DNA of 64,000 bases, taken from contig NZ_CAJHOB010000002.1 of assembly GCF_905120355.1 (NCBI RefSeq), positions 186,001-250,000 on the forward strand. Direction: 5' to 3'. The notes beneath the pieces are model-generated. The model saw nothing but the letters and a program-made list of their open reading frames with translations. It ran no database searches and was not told the DNA's origin. Both the position numbers and the translations under genes were made by a program. The stretch's first letter is position 1. Every line of letters begins with the position of its first letter. The DNA comes from Azonexus hydrophilus (GTDB lineage Bacteria; Pseudomonadota; Gammaproteobacteria; Burkholderiales; Rhodocyclaceae). This document shows positions 35,630 to 46,308 of the stretch, one piece after another.

Positions 35630-35754
35630 GGAAATGGCCTGAATGCAAAAACTGCATTCTACCGCGTTCGCCCGGGACATCCGCCGTGATTGGCGCGAAA
35701 AGGCGTCCGGCGGTGCCTTGCTGGTAGTGGAGTGCGCTCGATTTGGGGCAAACA

Positions 35755-35778
35755 AAAAGCCCGGCGAACCGGGCTTTT
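35755..35778 (-). terminator. Terminator of the cold-shock gene (bidirectional)
   Basis: AAAAGCCCGG (35755-35764) pairs with CCGGGCTTTT (35769-35778) around the tetraloop CGAA. It lies 17 bp downstream of the cold-shock stop and could also end transcripts coming from the other direction. Confidence 0.85.
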
Positions 35779-35795
35779 GTCAGAACAAGATGCTG

Positions 35796-35999
35796 TTAGA
35801 TCTTGTTGATGTTTGCGGCTTGCTTGCCTTTGGGGCCGTCGACGATGTCGAAGGACACCTTCTGGTTTTCGGCCAGGCTCTTGAAGCCACCGCCTTGAAT
35901 GGCGGAGAAGTGGGCGAAGAGGTCTTCACCACCGCCGTCCGGCGAAATGAAGCCAAAACCCTTGGAATCGTTGAACCATTTAACGGTACCGGTTGCCAT
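35796..35999 (-). CDS. cspA: Cold-shock domain protein (CspA family)
   Basis: A 67-residue single-stranded nucleic-acid binding protein acting as an RNA chaperone. It starts [19 protein letters not shown], with the RNP1 motif KGFGFI and RNP2 DLFAHF. The ATG at 35999 gives the usual family length, with AGGA about ten bases upstream. The roughly 200 bp before it are gene-free and AT-rich, as expected for a long cold-shock leader. It sits between hisG and murA, where most relatives have no such gene. Confidence 0.95.
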   Translation of the reverse strand: MATGTVKWFNDSKGFGFISPDGGGEDLFAHFSAIQGGGFKSLAENQKVSFDIVDGPKGKQAANINKI

Positions 36000-36201
36000 T
36001 TGATACATCCTTGAAAAAAATTAATAAATCCGAGAATCAAGAGCGAGAAGCTGACAAACCGTAACCGGCGCAGGAACAACACACTGCCTGTAAATCCCGT
36101 GGGTCGCAGTATGGGCCAGAGTGTTGTCCTTGAAAAGTGCTTTTTTGCCCTTTTTTGCCAGGCGCAGGAAAAAATGTGGCATTTGTAATGAAAGGTGTCG
36201 A

Positions 36202-37687
<1,486 letters not shown>

Positions 37688-37748
37688 GGGGATGTTTTCA
37701 GATATCCAGACTGCAGGCATGCGCCGGCGGGTCGTCTTGGTTATGTAC

Positions 37749-38501
37749 TCAGTTGCGTAATTTCCAGCCACGGTCGAGGAGCTGAATGCACAGGGCGGCG
37801 ACCAGTACGAGGCTGACCAGAACGACTGCCAGGCTGAGTTCGGGGGCGACATCGGAGACGCCGTAGAAGCCATAGCGGAAGCCGTCGATCATGTAAAAAA
37901 CCGGATTGTACCGGGAGAGCCCTTGCCAGAATGCGGGCAAGCTGTAAATCGAGTAAAACACGCCGGAGAGCATGGTCAGCGGCATGATGAGGAAATTCTG
38001 GAAGGCGGCCAGTTGATCGAATTTTTCCACCCAGATGCCGGCCAGCAGGCCCAGGCTGCCAAACAGGCTGCCGCTGAGCAGGGCAAAGGCGATGATCCAG
38101 CCGGGGGCGGCGGCGTGCAGGTCGACGAAGAAGGCAGCGACGACGATGACCCCGAGCCCCACCATGAGTCCGCGCAGTACGGCGGCCAGGACATAGGCGG
38201 CATAGAAAGCGGTCGATGAGATTGGCGGCAGCAGGACGAAGACGATGGAGCCGGTGATCTTGGCCTGGATCAGGCTGGATGAGGCGTTGGCGAAGGCATT
38301 CTGCAGAATCTGCATCATCACCAGTCCGGGAATGAGGAAGCTGCCGTAATCGACGCCATGTACCTGCACCCGTCCCTCCAGGACGTGGCTGAAGATCATC
38401 AGGTAGAGCATGGCCGTGAGTACCGGCGCCGCGACCGTCTGGAAGGCGACCTTCCAGAAGCGCAGGAGCTCCTTGTAGAACAGGGTCCAGAATCCGATCA
38501 T
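37749..38501 (-). CDS. ABC-2 type transporter permease
   Basis: A 250-residue membrane protein with about six helices, starting MIGFWTLFYKELLRFWKVAF. The ABC-2 segment YDYGSFLIPGLVM-like (here VDYGSFLIPGLVM) and the later MPLTMLSGVFYSIYSLP are typical of YadH/NodJ-type exporters. The start overlaps the ATPase stop (ATGA), so the two form one exporter. The exported substrate is unknown; the gene is next to the mla operon in many proteobacteria. Confidence 0.88.
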   Translation of the reverse strand: MIGFWTLFYKELLRFWKVAFQTVAAPVLTAMLYLMIFSHVLEGRVQVHGVDYGSFLIPGLVMMQILQNAFANASSSLIQAKITGSIVFVLLPPISSTAFYAAYVLAAVLRGLMVGLGVIVVAAFFVDLHAAAPGWIIAFALLSGSLFGSLGLLAGIWVEKFDQLAAFQNFLIMPLTMLSGVFYSIYSLPAFWQGLSRYNPVFYMIDGFRYGFYGVSDVAPELSLAVVLVSLVLVAALCIQLLDRGWKLRN

Positions 38502-39220
38502 GCGCGCAGCGTCCGCATGAAGATGTCTTCCAGCGAAGCCCCCGGGTGAGCCGCCAGCAGATCGGCGGTGCGTTCCAGGGCGATGAGTTTGCCCTGTTTC
38601 AGGAGCGCGATGCGGTTGCACAAGGCTTCCGCTTCTTCCAGGTAGTGCGTGGTGAGGATGATGCTGTGACCTTCTGCGTTGAGACGGCGGACGAATTGCC
38701 ACAAGCCCTGGCGCAATTCGACGTCGACGCCGGCCGTGGGTTCATCCAGCACGATGACGGGGGGCTTGTGCACCAGCGCCTGTGCCACCAGGACCCGCCG
38801 CTTCATGCCGCCGGAGAGGCGGCGCATGTTGACTTCAGCTTTGCTGGTGAGGTCAAGGTGATGCAGGATTTCATCGATCCAGTCATCGTTGTGGCGCAAA
38901 CCGAAATAGCCGGACTGGATGCGCAGGGTCTCGCGCACGTTGAAGAAAGGGTCGAACACCAGTTCCTGCGGCACCACGCCGAGCAGGCGCCGGGCGGTGC
39001 GGAAATCCTTGCTGACATCGTGGCCAAGGACGCTGATCCGGCCCCGGTCGGGGCGGGTCAGTCCGGCCAGGCAGGAAATCAGTGTGGTTTTGCCGGCGCC
39101 ATTGGGGCCGAGCAATCCGAAGAATTCTCCGGGCGCGATATCCAGAGTGATGCCGCCCAGGGCGTGCAGGGCACCAAAGGTTTTGTGCACGTCAACAAAG
39201 GAAACGGCAGCTTGCGGCAT
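38498..39220 (-). CDS. ABC transporter ATP-binding protein (YadG-like)
   Basis: A 240-residue ATPase. Walker A GLLGPNGAGKTTLIS, the signature RRLSGGMKRRVLVAQAL and Walker B PPVIVLDEPTAGVD are intact, followed by the His-loop SIILTTHYLEEAEAL. It pairs with the overlapping permease downstream. It starts 18 bp after mlaB, so the exporter may be cotranscribed with the mla operon. Confidence 0.92.
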   Translation of the reverse strand: MPQAAVSFVDVHKTFGALHALGGITLDIAPGEFFGLLGPNGAGKTTLISCLAGLTRPDRGRISVLGHDVSKDFRTARRLLGVVPQELVFDPFFNVRETLRIQSGYFGLRHNDDWIDEILHHLDLTSKAEVNMRRLSGGMKRRVLVAQALVHKPPVIVLDEPTAGVDVELRQGLWQFVRRLNAEGHSIILTTHYLEEAEALCNRIALLKQGKLIALERTADLLAAHPGASLEDIFMRTLRA

Positions 39221-39238
39221 GGGGTTTTCTCGCTGCGC

Positions 39239-39517
39239 TCAGGCGGCGAGCAACAGGTCGTGCAGGCCGTAGAGTTCCGCCAGCGCCCGGATATTGGCGG
39301 GAGCGCCGGTAAAACGGATGGCAATGCCCTGGCGATCGGCGCTGCGCTGCCAGCTCAGCATGACGGCCAGAGCCGAGGAATCGGCGGCCTCGACGGCGGC
39401 CAGATTGAATACGCGGCCGCCCTGCGCCAGGTGCTGCTCGCCTTTTGCCAGTAGCTGCGCCGCTTCTGTTAGGCGCATCCCGCCGCTGACATGGACCTCG
39501 TCGCCGACTCGTTCCAT
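39239..39517 (-). CDS. mlaB: STAS-domain protein MlaB
   Basis: A 92-residue STAS protein that binds the MlaF ATPase and stabilises the MlaFEDB complex. The conserved VEAADSSALAVMLSWQR matches the phosphorylatable-serine loop of the family. The ATG at 39517 overlaps the mlaC stop (TGATG). Confidence 0.9.
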   Translation of the reverse strand: MERVGDEVHVSGGMRLTEAAQLLAKGEQHLAQGGRVFNLAAVEAADSSALAVMLSWQRSADRQGIAIRFTGAPANIRALAELYGLHDLLLAA

Positions 39518-40146
39518 CACTTGCGTGCCGTTTTGGCGGCAGCCGAAGTTTCCAGGGATTTGTTCTTTGCGGCGAGGGTTGAAATCAGGCCATCGATGCC
39601 GTTGTCACGGACTTCCTTGGCGAATTGCTCACGGTAATTGGTGACCAGGCTGATCCCGGCGACCACGACGTCAAATACCTTCCAGGCGTCGCCCTGCTGT
39701 TCCAGCCAGTAGTCGAGTTGTACCGGCTGTGCACCGGGTTGCAGTACTTCGCTGCGCACCAGCACTTCAGTTTCGCCGGCCTTCATCTTCAACGGTTTGA
39801 CCACCAGTTTCTGGTTGCTGTAGCTGGTCACGGCATTGGCGTAGGTGCGTACCAGCAAGGCCTTGAATTCCTCGGCCAGGCGTTTTTTCTGTTCAGCATT
39901 GGCGGCGCGCCAGTCGCGGCCGACCGCCAGTGCGGTCATGCGCTGAAAATCAAAGTGCGGCAGCACTTTGGCGTCAACCAGGGCGGTGATTTTCTTGATG
40001 TCACCGTTACGGATAGCCTGATCCTGTTTGACGATTTCCAGAACCTCTTCCGAAACGCGCTTGACCAGGGCGTCCGGTGCTTCGGCGGCAGCGACGTTGA
40101 GTGCCAGCAGGCAGGCAGAACAGAAAACAAGAAAACGCGAGATCAT
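39517..40146 (-). CDS. mlaC: Periplasmic phospholipid-binding protein MlaC
   Basis: About 209 residues. The signal peptide MISRFLVFCSACLLALNVAAA is followed by a mature domain with DALVKRVSEEVLEIVKQDQ, MTALAVGRDWRAANAEQKKR and VFDVVVAGISLVTNYREQF. MlaC carries phospholipids across the periplasm between MlaA and MlaFEDB. The ATG at 40146 gives a textbook signal peptide; an alternative ATG at 40167 overlaps mlaA. Confidence 0.92.
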   Translation of the reverse strand: MISRFLVFCSACLLALNVAAAEAPDALVKRVSEEVLEIVKQDQAIRNGDIKKITALVDAKVLPHFDFQRMTALAVGRDWRAANAEQKKRLAEEFKALLVRTYANAVTSYSNQKLVVKPLKMKAGETEVLVRSEVLQPGAQPVQLDYWLEQQGDAWKVFDVVVAGISLVTNYREQFAKEVRDNGIDGLISTLAAKNKSLETSAAAKTARK

Positions 40147-40159
40147 TTTGGTGGTGCTT

Positions 40160-40870
40160 TCAGTCATCGAAACGGGGTGGGCGGCCGTCATAGATCAGGT
40201 TCTGGCGGCGTTGCAGGTAGGCGTCACGAACGTAGGCGTATTCGTCGATGGCCGCTTCTTCGACAATCTTGTCAGCGGGCAGCAGGCCGGCGCGCAGGTC
40301 AACAAAGCGCAGGGCCACCGCGCCGTAGCGGGTGTGGTAATTCTTGATGCCCATCAGTGGGTCAGTGAAGAATTCGATGGCCCAGCCTGCTGTGTCACGC
40401 ACTGTACGGGGGCCAATGAGGGGCAGGAAGACGTAATTGCTTTCCTTGGCGCCCCAGATGGCAAAAGTTTGCCCGAGATCCTCATTGTGGCGCTCGATGC
40501 CGAGTTCGCTGGCGACATCGAACAGGCCGAAGATGCCGACGGTGGAGTTCACCAGCATCCGCGCCAGGCTGTCTCCGGCATCTCCGGGTTTGCCTTGCAT
40601 GAGACTGTTGGCGCCAACCCAGGCTTCGCCGAGGTTGCCAAAGAAGTTGCCAACGCCGGCCTTGGCAGGCAGTGGCACACTGGCGTCATAGGCCTGGGCC
40701 ACCGGACGGGTGACGTAGGTATCGAGGGTCTTGTTGACCGTGTACATCGTGCGATTGAAGTTTTCGTACGGGTCGTGCGGGTTTTCCGCTGCCACGCCCA
40801 GGCCGGCAAGCGCCATGCTCCCGATGGCGAGCAGGCTACGCAGTGTGTTGGTTTTCAATATGGTCCTCAT
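40160..40870 (-). CDS. mlaA: Outer-membrane phospholipid-removal protein MlaA, lacking a lipobox
   Basis: A 236-residue MlaA (VacJ) homologue. The core motifs DPYENFNRTMYTVNKTLD, GNFFGNLGEAWVGANSLMQG and FLPLIGPRTVRDTAG are clear. The N-terminal hydrophobic segment ends SMALAGLGVAAENPHDP with no cysteine, so it appears to use a signal-peptidase I site rather than the lipoprotein lipobox seen in Escherichia coli. Its start overlaps the mlaD stop (ATGA). Confidence 0.93.
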   Translation of the reverse strand: MRTILKTNTLRSLLAIGSMALAGLGVAAENPHDPYENFNRTMYTVNKTLDTYVTRPVAQAYDASVPLPAKAGVGNFFGNLGEAWVGANSLMQGKPGDAGDSLARMLVNSTVGIFGLFDVASELGIERHNEDLGQTFAIWGAKESNYVFLPLIGPRTVRDTAGWAIEFFTDPLMGIKNYHTRYGAVALRFVDLRAGLLPADKIVEEAAIDEYAYVRDAYLQRRQNLIYDGRPPRFDD

Positions 40871-41337
40871 TTGCTGTCTTGCCCCTCGGCTGCCTTGTTG
40901 AAGAGGAATTGACTGATCAGTTTTTCCAGCACGACTGCCGACTGGGTTTTACGGATGCTGTCGCCAGGTTGCAGCATTTTTTCGTCACCGCCAGCGTCGA
41001 AGCCGATGTATTGCTCGCCCAGCAACCCCGCCGTGAAGATCGAGGCAAACGTGTCGCGCGGGAAACGGTAACGCCCGTCAATCTGCATCGTCACGATGGC
41101 ATCGTAGCGTTCCGGATCGAAGCGGATGTCGGTGATCCGTCCAACCAGCACCCCGGCGCTACGGACCGGGCCGCGTACCTTCAGGCCGCCGATGTTATCA
41201 AAGCGGGCTTCCAGCGTGTATGTCTGGGCGAGGTGGGCGCTCGATAAATTACCGACCTTGAGGGCCAAAAACAACACTGCGGCGATACCGAGTGCAACGA
41301 AGAAACCAACCCACAGGTCAAGGACAGTACGGTTCAC
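40867..41337 (-). CDS. mlaD: MCE-domain protein MlaD
   Basis: A 156-residue single-pass protein with the membrane helix WVGFFVALGIAAVLFLALKV and a periplasmic MCE domain (ARFDNIGGLKVRGPVRSAGV, GRITDIRFDPE). It forms a hexameric ring on MlaE. The start is GTG, overlapping the mlaE stop (GTGA). Confidence 0.94.
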   Translation of the reverse strand: MNRTVLDLWVGFFVALGIAAVLFLALKVGNLSSAHLAQTYTLEARFDNIGGLKVRGPVRSAGVLVGRITDIRFDPERYDAIVTMQIDGRYRFPRDTFASIFTAGLLGEQYIGFDAGGDEKMLQPGDSIRKTQSAVVLEKLISQFLFNKAAEGQDSK

Positions 41338-42128
41338 GAAGTCCCCCGGAACATGAACGAAGTGAGAATGAAATCGAGTGCCAGAATGGTCATGGCTGAC
41401 GTCACCACGGTGCGCGTGATGGCGCGCGATACGCCTTCCGCAGTCGGTGCCGAATCGTAGCCCTCGAATACGGCGATCAAGGAAACGGCGAAGCCGAAGA
41501 CCACGCTCTTGATGATGCCGTTGACGATGTCGTAGCGGAAATCGACGCTTGACTGCATCTGCGACCAGAAGGCGCCATCATCGACGCCGATGAAAACGAC
41601 GCCGATCAGCCAGCCGCCAAACACGCCCATGGCGGAAAACATGGCGGCCAGCAGGGGCATGGCGATGACGCCTCCCCAGAAACGTGGCGCCACCACGCGG
41701 GCGATCGGATTGACCGCCATCATGTCCATCGCCTTCAGTTGTTCGGTGGTCTTCATCAGGCCGATTTCGGCGGTGATCGACGAACCCGCGCGGGATGCGA
41801 ACAGCAGGCCGGCAACGACCGGACCCAGTTCGCGCACTAGAGACAGGGCGACCAGGATGCCGAGTGCTTCGGTGGAGCCAAAGCGCTGCAGGGTTTCGTA
41901 GCCCTGTAGACCGAGCACCAGACCGACGAATAGGCCAGAGACCAGGATGATCAGCAGCGACAACACGCCGCTGAAGTAGATTTCGCGCAGGGTCAGTGGC
42001 AGGCGGCGGAACGAAGTGCCGGAATGGCGCAGGATGGCCAGGAAGAAACGTGCGGCAAAGCCCAGTTGCCAGATCTTGTCGACCGTGCCGTGGCCGAGTT
42101 TGCTGATCCACTCAAGCGGCTTGAACAT
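41334..42128 (-). CDS. mlaE: Phospholipid transporter permease MlaE
   Basis: A 264-residue inner-membrane permease. Motifs are LVSGLFVGLVLGLQGYETL, LVRELGPVVAGLLFASRAGS and AEIGLMKTTEQLKAMDMMAV. The ATG at 42128 overlaps the end of mlaF by 17 bp; longer upstream extensions lie inside mlaF and are rejected. Confidence 0.95.
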   Translation of the reverse strand: MFKPLEWISKLGHGTVDKIWQLGFAARFFLAILRHSGTSFRRLPLTLREIYFSGVLSLLIILVSGLFVGLVLGLQGYETLQRFGSTEALGILVALSLVRELGPVVAGLLFASRAGSSITAEIGLMKTTEQLKAMDMMAVNPIARVVAPRFWGGVIAMPLLAAMFSAMGVFGGWLIGVVFIGVDDGAFWSQMQSSVDFRYDIVNGIIKSVVFGFAVSLIAVFEGYDSAPTAEGVSRAITRTVVTSAMTILALDFILTSFMFRGTS

Positions 42129-42930
42129 GCGTCCGCTCCAGGAAATCTTCCGCTGCCGAGGGGGCGGGATAATCAAATGCGACCGGGCCATCGGCCTCGG
42201 CATGGACGAACTGATGCACGAAGGGATCGCGTGAGGCGCGGATGTCGTCCGGAGTGCCTTCGGCGACGACCTTGCCACCATTCAGGAAATAGATGTAGTC
42301 CACCATCAGGAGCGATTCCTGCACATCGTGCGTGACCATGATCGAAGTCGCACCCAACGCGTCGTTCAGGGTGCGGATCAGGCGACCGATGACACCCAGG
42401 GCAATCGGGTCGAGTCCGGTGAACGGTTCGTCGTACATGATCAGGGCAGGGTCCAGCGCCACGGCCCGGGCCAGGGCAACGCGGCGTGCCATGCCGCCGG
42501 AGAGCGCGGTCGGCATCAGGCGATGGGCGCCGCGCAGACCGACCGCTTCAAGCTTCATCAGGACCAGATCGCGGATCATGCGCTCCGGCAGGTCAGTGTG
42601 TTCGCGCAGAGGAAACGCGACGTTTTCGAATACGGACAGGTCAGTAAACAGGGCGCCGAACTGGAACAGCATGCCCATCTGCCGGCGCAGGCGGTACAGC
42701 TCGGATTCGGACATCTTGCTGACGACATCGTCACCCAGGCGCACGCTGCCGGCGGTCGGCCGCAGCTGGCCACCGATGCAGCGTAGCAGCGTGGTTTTAC
42801 CGCACCCTGAACCGCCCATGATGGCAACTACCTTGCCGCGTGGGATGCGCATGTTGATCCCTTGCAGCAGCGGTCGGTCGCCATAGCTGAAATGCAGGTC
42901 CTGGATGTCGACCAGGATGTCGTTCGTCAA
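42112..42930 (-). CDS. mlaF: Phospholipid transporter ATP-binding protein MlaF
   Basis: A 272-residue ABC ATPase that is first in the operon mlaF-E-D-A-C-B. Walker A is AIMGGSGCGKTTLLRCIGG, the signature is TALSGGMARRVALARAV and Walker B ALIMYDEPFTGLDP. It powers phospholipid transport between the inner and outer membranes. The 139 bp ahead of it are gene-free and separate it from the divergent pilus-like operon. Confidence 0.95.
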   Translation of the reverse strand: MTNDILVDIQDLHFSYGDRPLLQGINMRIPRGKVVAIMGGSGCGKTTLLRCIGGQLRPTAGSVRLGDDVVSKMSESELYRLRRQMGMLFQFGALFTDLSVFENVAFPLREHTDLPERMIRDLVLMKLEAVGLRGAHRLMPTALSGGMARRVALARAVALDPALIMYDEPFTGLDPIALGVIGRLIRTLNDALGATSIMVTHDVQESLLMVDYIYFLNGGKVVAEGTPDDIRASRDPFVHQFVHAEADGPVAFDYPAPSAAEDFLERTHVQAA

Positions 42931-43081
42931 GACGTCTTCCCCAAAAAGAATGGCGCGATTCTAGCAGAAGTCGAGGTGCCACTTTTCTGTCGGCTTTGTG
43001 GTGAGCTTTGTTTGATGACAAATAAATAATCGCGGGGTATATTTGCGCATCGCTTCCATATGTCATTAAATGGGTCCGTCC

Positions 43082-44674
43082 ATGCACGTGCTGGCTTTCC
43101 TGCTTCTCATCCTTGCGGCATGCAGTCAGCCTGCGCCACGCCTGGATTCAGGGGCGCATCTGCAGGCCGGCATGGCAGTGCCGATGGCTTCCGGAAAACA
43201 GGAGCAAGCATTGGCAGAGCCGGACAGCCGCCCGCCGTGGCCTTTTTCCACGGCTGCCGAAACCTACAGCGTTACCGTGCGTGATGTGCCGGTACGAGAT
43301 CTGCTGTTCGTGCTGGCCCGCGATGCCAAGCTGGAAATCGACATTGCGCCGCAGGTTGGCGGGACGGTCACGCTCAATGCCTACCAGCGCCCGTTGCCGG
43401 AATTGCTTGAGCGGATCGCGCGCCAGGTGCCGCTGCGTTATGAGTTCCTGGCCAATAGTCTGCTGGTGGCGCCAGATGCGCCCTACCTGCAGCATTACAC
43501 GGTGGATTACGTCAACCTCGGGCGCACGGTCACCACGTCGGTGTCGAACAACATGCAGATCGGTAGCGTCCAGGGCAGCGACAAGAGTGCCGACAACCTG
43601 TCTGCGACCCGGATTGAAAACACGACCCAGCACAGGTTCTGGGAAAAGCTGGAGAAAAGCATCCTGCACCTGCTGCAGGAAGGTGAGGCCGGCAAGAAGC
43701 CGTCGGCAGGCGAACCGCAGCGGCTGGCCGTGCATCCGGAAGCCGGAGTGGTGTCGGTATTCGCCACCCAGGCGCAGCAGCGGCAGGTTGCCCGTCTGCT
43801 GGCACAAATGAGCGGCGCCGTGCGGCGCCAGGTCCTGATCGAGGCGAGCATCGTCGAGGTCAGTCTGAACGAAGGCTACGAGCAAGGTATCGACTGGACC
43901 TCCATGCTCAGTGGCGGGGTGTTCGAATATGCCGGCAACCCGCTGAAAAACAGCGTCAACCTGCGCTATAACCGCGGTGACAATCCGCGCGCCCTGCTGA
44001 CGCTGCTGCAGCGGTTCGGTACCAGCAAGGTGCTTTCCAGCCCGCGCCTGTCGGTGCTCAATAATCAGACCGCCTTGCTGAAGGTGGTCGAGAATTATGT
44101 TTATTTCAGTGTCAAGGCGGATACCACCAGCACCGCCAATGTCGGTAGTACGGTGACCTACACCACGACACCGCAAACTGTGGCGGTGGGCCTGGTGATG
44201 GGGGTGACGCCGCAAATTGCCGCTGACGATTCGGTCATTCTCAACATTCGTCCGACCATTACCAGCATCAGCCGCGAAGTGCCCGATCCCAATCCGGAGT
44301 TGCGCAAGAATGGCATCGAGAATCTGGTGCCGATGATCCGGACACGGGAGATCGAGTCGGTCATGCGCGTCGCCAATGGCCAGATTGCCGTGCTGGGTGG
44401 CCTGATGGAAGACCGCATCGACTATCAGACGGCTCGCCTGCCCGGGCTGGGGCAGGTGCCGCTGGTAGGAGAAGCGTTCAACAACCGCAACAATCGCACG
44501 CAGAAAACCGAACTGGTCATTTTCCTGCGGCCGCTGGTCGTGCGCGAGCCGGGCCTGCCAGGGGCCTATAACGGTTACGAGCGTTTTCTGCCGGATGCGG
44601 CTTTTCTCGCTGCGCCTGAACACGGGCAAGCGTTCCGTTTCCCCCCAACCGGGCCGGCGGCAGGATCACCATGA
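43082..44674 (+). CDS. MshL/PilQ-type secretin lipoprotein
   Basis: About 530 residues. The N-terminal lipobox LLILAACSQ predicts a lipoprotein anchored in the outer membrane. After an N-terminal secretin-associated domain (SVTVRDVPVRDLLFVLARDA), the body ends with the secretin domain, including VLSSPRLSVLNNQTALLKVV, and the C-terminal LPGLGQVPLVGEAFNNR. This matches MSHA-type secretins more than GspD. The ATG at 43082 is preferred because it gives a compact signal; 43070 is possible. Its stop overlaps the ATPase start (ATGA). It opens a seven-gene operon. Confidence 0.9.
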   Translation: MHVLAFLLLILAACSQPAPRLDSGAHLQAGMAVPMASGKQEQALAEPDSRPPWPFSTAAETYSVTVRDVPVRDLLFVLARDAKLEIDIAPQVGGTVTLNAYQRPLPELLERIARQVPLRYEFLANSLLVAPDAPYLQHYTVDYVNLGRTVTTSVSNNMQIGSVQGSDKSADNLSATRIENTTQHRFWEKLEKSILHLLQEGEAGKKPSAGEPQRLAVHPEAGVVSVFATQAQQRQVARLLAQMSGAVRRQVLIEASIVEVSLNEGYEQGIDWTSMLSGGVFEYAGNPLKNSVNLRYNRGDNPRALLTLLQRFGTSKVLSSPRLSVLNNQTALLKVVENYVYFSVKADTTSTANVGSTVTYTTTPQTVAVGLVMGVTPQIAADDSVILNIRPTITSISREVPDPNPELRKNGIENLVPMIRTREIESVMRVANGQIAVLGGLMEDRIDYQTARLPGLGQVPLVGEAFNNRNNRTQKTELVIFLRPLVVREPGLPGAYNGYERFLPDAAFLAAPEHGQAFRFPPTGPAAGSP

Positions 44675-46308
44675 ATGCGCCGCTACCTTTGCTGGGAGAG
44701 CAGCTCCTGCGGCGGCGGTTGATCAGCCCGGATCAACTGCGCATCGCCTTGCTGGAACAGCAGCAGAAACGGCGGCCACTGGGCTGGTTGCTGGCTGAAC
44801 TCGGCTTTGCCGATGAGGCTGGCGTGCAGGATGTCGTTGCCGAGCAACTGGCATGCCAGCGCTTCGATCCCGTGCAACACCGGCCGAGCCCGCAGGCATT
44901 GGCGCTACTGGCAGAGGAAGAAGCGCGCCGCCAGTATCTGCTGCCGCTGGCGGTGGATGCAGCAACGCAGACCTTCCTGCTGGCCATGGCACAGCCCTTT
45001 GATCCGCATGCCCGGGCGCTTTGCGACAGCATTTGTCCGGGCGGGATGCGTTGCGAAGTGTTGCTTGCCGGAGCGGGTGAGATCGAGCAGGCCATCAGTC
45101 AGCATTACCCATCCCGGCTCGATATCGATACCCTGCTCGATGAGTGTGGCAGCAAGCCCACGGGGATGGCGCAGGCGCACGGCGAACCTCCCGCTGTGCG
45201 CCTGGTGGCGGCACTGCTTGCGGATGCCGTGCGCCAGGGGGCTTCGGATCTGCATTTTTCGCCGGAGCGGGCCTGTCTGCGCATTCGTTACCGTATCGAC
45301 GGCATGCTGCTGACCATCCGCCTGCTGCACCTGGCGCTCTGGCCGATGTTGGCCGGGCGCTTGAAAATACTGGCGGGGATGAACATTGCGGAAAACCGCC
45401 TGGCACAGGACGGTCATTTCAGCCAGAGTCTGCTCGGTCGGGTGGTGGATTTCCGGGTGTCCTGCCAGCCGACACTGCATGGCGAAAATTTTGTCCTGCG
45501 CATTCTTGACCGGCAACGCGGCATCCTGCCGTTGACGGCACTGCAGTTGCCCGCCCGGCAGCTCACGCAACTGCAGCAGATGCTGCGCCACCCGAGTGGC
45601 CTGTTGCTGGTCACCGGCCCGACCGGCAGTGGCAAGACGTCGACCCTGTACGCGCTGCTCAAGGAGCTCAACCACGACGGCATCCATATCATGACGCTGG
45701 AGGATCCGGTGGAATATCAGCTGCCGCTGCTGCGGCAGGTGTCCCTCACCGACAATGCCAAGGCCAGTTTTGCCGATGGCGTGCGCGCCCTGTTGCGGCA
45801 GGATCCGGATGTCATCCTGATTGGCGAGATCCGCGATGCGGAAACGGCACGCATGGCATTGCGTGCGGCGCTCACCGGGCATCTGGTGTTCGCCACCTTG
45901 CATGCGGGCAGCGCCTTGTCGGCGTTTTCCCGTTTGCACGAGCTGGGTGTCGAGCGGCAGCAACTGCAGGGCAACCTGATCGGTATTGTTGCTCAGCGCT
46001 TGTTTCGCACGCCGTGCGTCTGTCAGCACGAACATGCGACAGTTGGTTGTGCCTTGTGTCACCACAGTGGCTACCGGGGGCGGCGGGCTCTGCTGGAAAT
46101 CCTGCACATCACGCCGGCGCTTGATCCGCTGCTGGCCGCTGCTGCGGGTTTGCCGGAATTGTTTGCAGCCGCCCGGGCGCATGGATTCGTACCGCTGGCC
46201 GAAGCTGCCCAGGCCGAGGTCGCGCGCGGTGGCACGACATCCAGCGAAATGGCGCGGATCGTCGATCTGGCTGACGTGCTTGCCGGGGAGTACGGTCATG
46301 CGTCTTGA
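44671..46308 (+). CDS. GspE/PilB/MshE-type secretion or pilus assembly ATPase
   Basis: A 545-residue motor ATPase. An N-terminal domain (about 1-150) resembling T2SSE_N precedes the core. Walker A GPTGSGKTSTLYALL starts at 316, and the Asp box EDPVEYQLPLLRQV and Walker B VILIGEIRDAETA (Glu386) follow. The zinc loop is reduced to CVC and CALC in RTPCVCQHEHATVGCALC, a shorter spacing than standard CxxC pairs. It overlaps the secretin (ATGA) and the next gene by 11 bp. No second retraction ATPase is present, so dynamic retraction is not supported by this operon. Confidence 0.92.
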   Translation: MNAPLPLLGEQLLRRRLISPDQLRIALLEQQQKRRPLGWLLAELGFADEAGVQDVVAEQLACQRFDPVQHRPSPQALALLAEEEARRQYLLPLAVDAATQTFLLAMAQPFDPHARALCDSICPGGMRCEVLLAGAGEIEQAISQHYPSRLDIDTLLDECGSKPTGMAQAHGEPPAVRLVAALLADAVRQGASDLHFSPERACLRIRYRIDGMLLTIRLLHLALWPMLAGRLKILAGMNIAENRLAQDGHFSQSLLGRVVDFRVSCQPTLHGENFVLRILDRQRGILPLTALQLPARQLTQLQQMLRHPSGLLLVTGPTGSGKTSTLYALLKELNHDGIHIMTLEDPVEYQLPLLRQVSLTDNAKASFADGVRALLRQDPDVILIGEIRDAETARMALRAALTGHLVFATLHAGSALSAFSRLHELGVERQQLQGNLIGIVAQRLFRTPCVCQHEHATVGCALCHHSGYRGRRALLEILHITPALDPLLAAAAGLPELFAAARAHGFVPLAEAAQAEVARGGTTSSEMARIVDLADVLAGEYGHAS

